A DNA stretch of 64,000 nucleotides, taken from positions 51,037,974 through 51,101,973 of the forward strand of contig NC_088777.1 in the NCBI RefSeq assembly GCF_954871325.1, read 5' to 3'. This stretch comes from Gordionus sp. m RMFG-2023 (lineage: Eukaryota; Nematomorpha; Gordioida; Chordodea; Parachordodidae). A program made the translations under genes and the position numbers. This document shows positions 60,526 through 64,000 of this stretch, in pieces. Every line of letters begins with the position of its first letter. Position 1 is the stretch's first letter. The notes under the pieces are model-generated. The model was not told the origin of the DNA. It saw nothing but the letters and a program-made list of their open reading frames with translations, and searched no databases.

Positions 60526-62982
60526 AAAATTCATAATTATAACATTTATTTGATTAGTGCTTATTACAATTTTTTTATAATAATTATTAATATTTTAAAT
60601 AATTTTTTATTATAAGGGTTTGAGTAATTTTTAAATTTTTTTTTTCTTCATAATTATATTTCTTTTTTTTCCATGATACAAAAATCAATTAAAATTGATA
60701 TAATATCGCTATAGGCCTAACTAAGAATGGTAGTGATAAGCTGTTTAGGATAAATGTATGCGGTTGCTATATTAAAAAATTTTATTTTGTCAATTTTTTT
60801 AAAAAGGGCTAAATTAAGATTATGGCTAAAATACTATTTTACCTAAGCTTTTAACGTTCCTCGCCAAAACAAGGTAGTAAGTATTTGCCCTTTTTTAGTA
60901 AAATTGTAAAGTTAGATGATCATTTGGATTTAAATCTTTTTAAATATTATTGTCGACATCTAAACCTTTTTAATTTAAAATATAATAATAATATTTAATA
61001 TCTTTTAATTCTATAATAAATATTTATAATAAAGCATTATAATTATTCCCCTTGATTTTGATGATGAAAATGATTCATAGGTATTGTATCGATTATATAT
61101 AACGAATTTTATTTGTAATTCTTTTGTGATATACATATACTTTTATATAATTATCAAATTTAAGTACTATAATTATCCAGTAATAATATTATATGATAAA
61201 TATAATATTCAAATAGCGTTGAATATAAACTTTTAAAATATATAAGATATTAAGATAAAACATAGGTAAATGTGAAGTAAATAAATTATTAATTTTTAGA
61301 AAGCAAATGATAATTTATAGATTTAGATATTATATATTAGATTATAAAGCATAATAAAAAGGTTTATAAATTGGTAAAAAAATAAACTATTATTGAATAA
61401 ATACTAGTAGTAACATTTTAAATATATTAAATATAAAAAAAATTACACATTACAGCGAATCTAAATTACATTGCTTTTATTTTTACTATAATCGAGTAAA
61501 ATCTCTCATAGCACAATTACTGCATAAATGGATAGAGATTAAATCAAGGGCTAGCATATTTCTTTACAATTTCTTATTTTGTTTATCAAGTCTCTAGTTA
61601 GTAAGGTTACTATTTTTTAAATTATTATTCATAACTTGAGGATGTTTGATAGGCTAAGTCACACACACGAAGACCGATTAATATTATCTTTGCCCAATAT
61701 AAACCTCATTTCGGATTATTTTATAAAATTTATTGTTATTCAAATGGAAATGTAATTGCAATGGTTATAGGGGAGGCTGGAAAAAACAATTTGTAGTTCG
61801 CATTTTTCATCATAAAATTTCGAAATAAAAACAAAACAAATATATATGCATATAGCGAAATCCCTCATCTACAAAATAAATAAAAAGGCGTAACCATCAT
61901 CTATAATACCTTAGGAGCTATGATAATATAAGATGTTCTATTTCGCCATTTTACCCATATACCCTAAAACCGTTAAGCATCAGGAAAAGTGTTTAAAATA
62001 TTTAGAGTGTGTCCATTTTTGTCATCTCCTATATTGTAATTATTCTTCCCCTTTGCCACTATTTTTAAAAATTTTATTCTAAATATGAATAACACATAAA
62101 CTTTTATTTAATGTTTTATTTATAATATAATATATGATTATTCAACATTTATTATATTCTTATAAAAATGGTTTCAAAACAGATATCTTAATTTAAAAAA
62201 TAGTTTATAAGTAAACTATCTACTAAATTATAAAAAAAAATTAATTATATTTAAAACATTTTTATTTATCAGTTTGCAAATAATTATTTTTTTTTAAAGA
62301 AAATATCAGGCATAGGAATAGTTTTAAATATTTTTTCATATTATCGTGGTTCATATTTTTAATATTATTGGAATATAACAATTTTATTTTGATTTTAAAA
62401 AATTGGATAAAATATGGTATATTATATCATAATTTAACCAAGGGAATAGTTAAGCTAGTAATTACATGGGAATTATTTATTTTTGCTTAATACCTTTTTT
62501 TCAATCTTATCTTTTGCTTTCAAAGTGATGGTGAGACATTGTACTTATTTTTGGATTTTTTGACATTTTTCTAAATGTATTCTATATTTTATTTCAAATC
62601 TTATATAAATAAAATATTATACTTTGTAAATATTTTAAAAAAAAATTATAAGCCACTTATTGAGAATATAATCTAGATATAAAGATGCTTAAAAGAAATT
62701 AATGAAAAAATCTCTGAGTAAGTAATTTTACCCTCACATCTAATAATTCTGAATTGAGACCATTATATTTTCTTCTCCATAATGGAAAAAGGAAAATAAA
62801 TTATACAAAAGTGGATTTATTGATTAGGAGAATGAGAGATTGTTGGTAAGCGTTTAAAACAACAATAGGAAAAAAATTACGAATCTACATTTATATTTAA
62901 TGAATTTAATTGCATAATTAACATAGGTAAGAATTACATAAATTGCAAATATAATCTAAGCAATATAACAGATGATTTAGAG
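60526..62982. other. AT-rich spacer with conserved downstream blocks of copy 3
   Basis: 60830-60890 and 61020-61070 match the two downstream blocks of copy 1 (MAKILFY-like and DFDDENDS). 61490-61550 resembles 51664-51725. No other gene is supported. Confidence 0.35.
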
Positions 62983-63395
62983 TAGAGTACGGCACGGGTT
63001 AGCCAACCCCATTCGTTGTTTATAACTTTTTTTTAAGTTTTAACCCCCCCCCCCCCCACCGCCTATTTATATATAAATTTTGTTTAACCGCCCGCCAACT
63101 TAATGCATACAAAATTATTTTGATAGCTGGTTTTTTTATATATTTATTTTAAAATATTTTTAATTAAATATATACGCAATATTATAAAATAAAACGATTA
63201 TTTTTAATAAATTAAAGCCTGGTTCTGTTTATTTCGTCTGAAAAATATTAGAAATTTACCCGGCCATTGCTTTAAAATTTAATTTAACCAATCCACCACC
63301 CACCCAACGTTAAAAATATTTTTAAAAATCTTTACCATGCCCACCAGAAATATGAGCGGGTAAAAAAATGCCCAATGCAGACCTTTAGTTTAGAT
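62975..63395. mobile_element. probable hAT-type MITE, about 405 bp
   Basis: 62983 starts TAGAGTACGGCACGGG, and the inverse of the end at 63387 reads TAAAGGTCTGCATTGGG, an imperfect terminal repeat. Flanking 8-mers are ATTTAGAG and GTTTAGAT (six of eight match). The interior repeatedly shows CCCGCC/ACCCGG/CCCACC-type motifs, a feature of several hAT families, and a 14-C run. It has no coding capacity. The poor match of the ends implies an old copy or a misjudged boundary. Confidence 0.5.
63044..63057 (+). repeat. poly-C tract (14 C)
   Basis: Lies inside the probable MITE. Confidence 0.95.
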
Positions 63396-64000
63396 TGACA
63401 AAATATTTATAATATTCATATTTAATCTTCGTACTCTACTTATTTTTTTTCCCCAATAGGAGTTTTTTGCTAATAATTTTGTGTTAAAAAGAGTATAAAA
63501 TATAGAATATAAAAAAAATATTATAAAATATACTATATAAGGGGGGGGGGGGGAGGGGGGATTCTTAATAATAAAAAAAATTAATTTACTTTCCAAATTA
63601 TATACCAAATGTTTAGGTTGGAAGGAGATAGAGTAATTTTATAATTTCAGCATTATTTTCAATCATGGTCGTTCAATTAATATTTTCAAGGTTTTTGTTT
63701 ATTTTAAAATGTTATGTTATTTTGTAATTATAAATTTTGAATTTGCTTTATTAAACAATTTTTTTTATCTAATTAAAATTAGAGTTATTGCACTATTAAA
63801 ATTAAAACAATTTTAAGTAAAAACTTATTTTATCTTATAAATTTATTAATGAGTTAAAAAAAATTTAAAGAAAAATAACATCATAAGAGTAGTTTTAAAA
63901 TATTTAATTAATTATTATATCTAAATACACGATGCTTTTATTTTTGATGATTGCTAAGATACATATAACATCTTCCATAGGTAACATTATTTTAGTCACT
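63396..64000. other. AT-rich end of window
   Basis: Contains a 13-G run at 63541-63553 followed by A and six more G. Frames across it are Phe/Ile-rich chance products. No gene is supported. Confidence 0.35.

Noticed and set aside
63390-63608. Minus-strand frame with a Pro run
   Set aside because: The prolines come from a poly-G/C tract and the rest is AT-rich noise.
1-64000. Organelle or bacterial origin because of the high AT content
   Set aside because: Spliced exons, hAT and LINE elements and LTR elements show nuclear eukaryotic DNA; no operons, rRNA or organelle genes are seen.

Overview
The window is nuclear eukaryotic DNA, very AT-rich (roughly three quarters or more A+T by eye). Genes are split by introns, some only about 50-60 bp long. 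Transposon relics are plentiful: hAT elements with 8-bp target duplications, non-LTR retrotransposons and Ty3-type LTR fossils. There is no operon, no recognisable rRNA or tRNA, and no long intact reading frame. Relatives of the transposases suggest a metazoan, perhaps a small AT-rich parasite, but I cannot name the organism.

Left part (1-26 kb). A decayed but complete-ended hAT transposon (1598-4173) is followed by a truncated RTE-like LINE (about 6.24-8.46 kb). Unidentified coding-like debris lies at 9.24-9.53, 13.16-14.54 and 18.8-19.06 kb. A Ty3-type gag/protease fossil lies near 17.2-17.96 kb. At 21.5-22.7 kb, minus-strand spliced exons of an ordinary-looking host gene carry a 223-bp hAT MITE sitting exactly on a splice donor. 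A second, less AT-rich reverse-transcriptase element fills 23.04-25.48 kb.

Middle part (26-46 kb). A unit of about 1.25 kb is repeated at 27.7-31.5 kb and again at 40.1-42.2 kb. Its minus strand encodes the first exons of a very small secreted protein, and many units end in a long G run. The 40-kb copy is interrupted by a GC-rich 559-bp hAT MITE with a perfect 8-bp duplication. Between the two arrays are a Ty3 integrase fossil (34.15 kb) and a short non-autonomous LTR element (37.0-38.6 kb) with paired LTRs, a primer-binding site and an F-box-like internal frame. Ty3 gag, protease and reverse-transcriptase fossils (42.2-44.3 kb), a second hAT 3' end (44.9-45.6 kb) and an unidentified decayed coding stretch (45.7-46.5 kb) follow.

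Right part (46-61 kb). This is the most interesting region: a cluster of at least four copies, in both orientations, of a multi-exon gene for an unknown secreted, sequon-rich protein. Copy 1 (minus, 47662-50890) has nine consecutive exons whose splice phases all agree and which contain no stop codon. Copies 2 (minus), 3 (plus) and 4 (plus, 5' end only) are decayed. Copies 1 and 3 together make a large inverted repeat. Between them lie a lysine/asparagine-rich frame inside short direct repeats, a LINE fragment and two truncated hAT elements. The right edge (61-64 kb) is mostly AT-rich sequence with a probable further hAT MITE and long C/G homopolymers.
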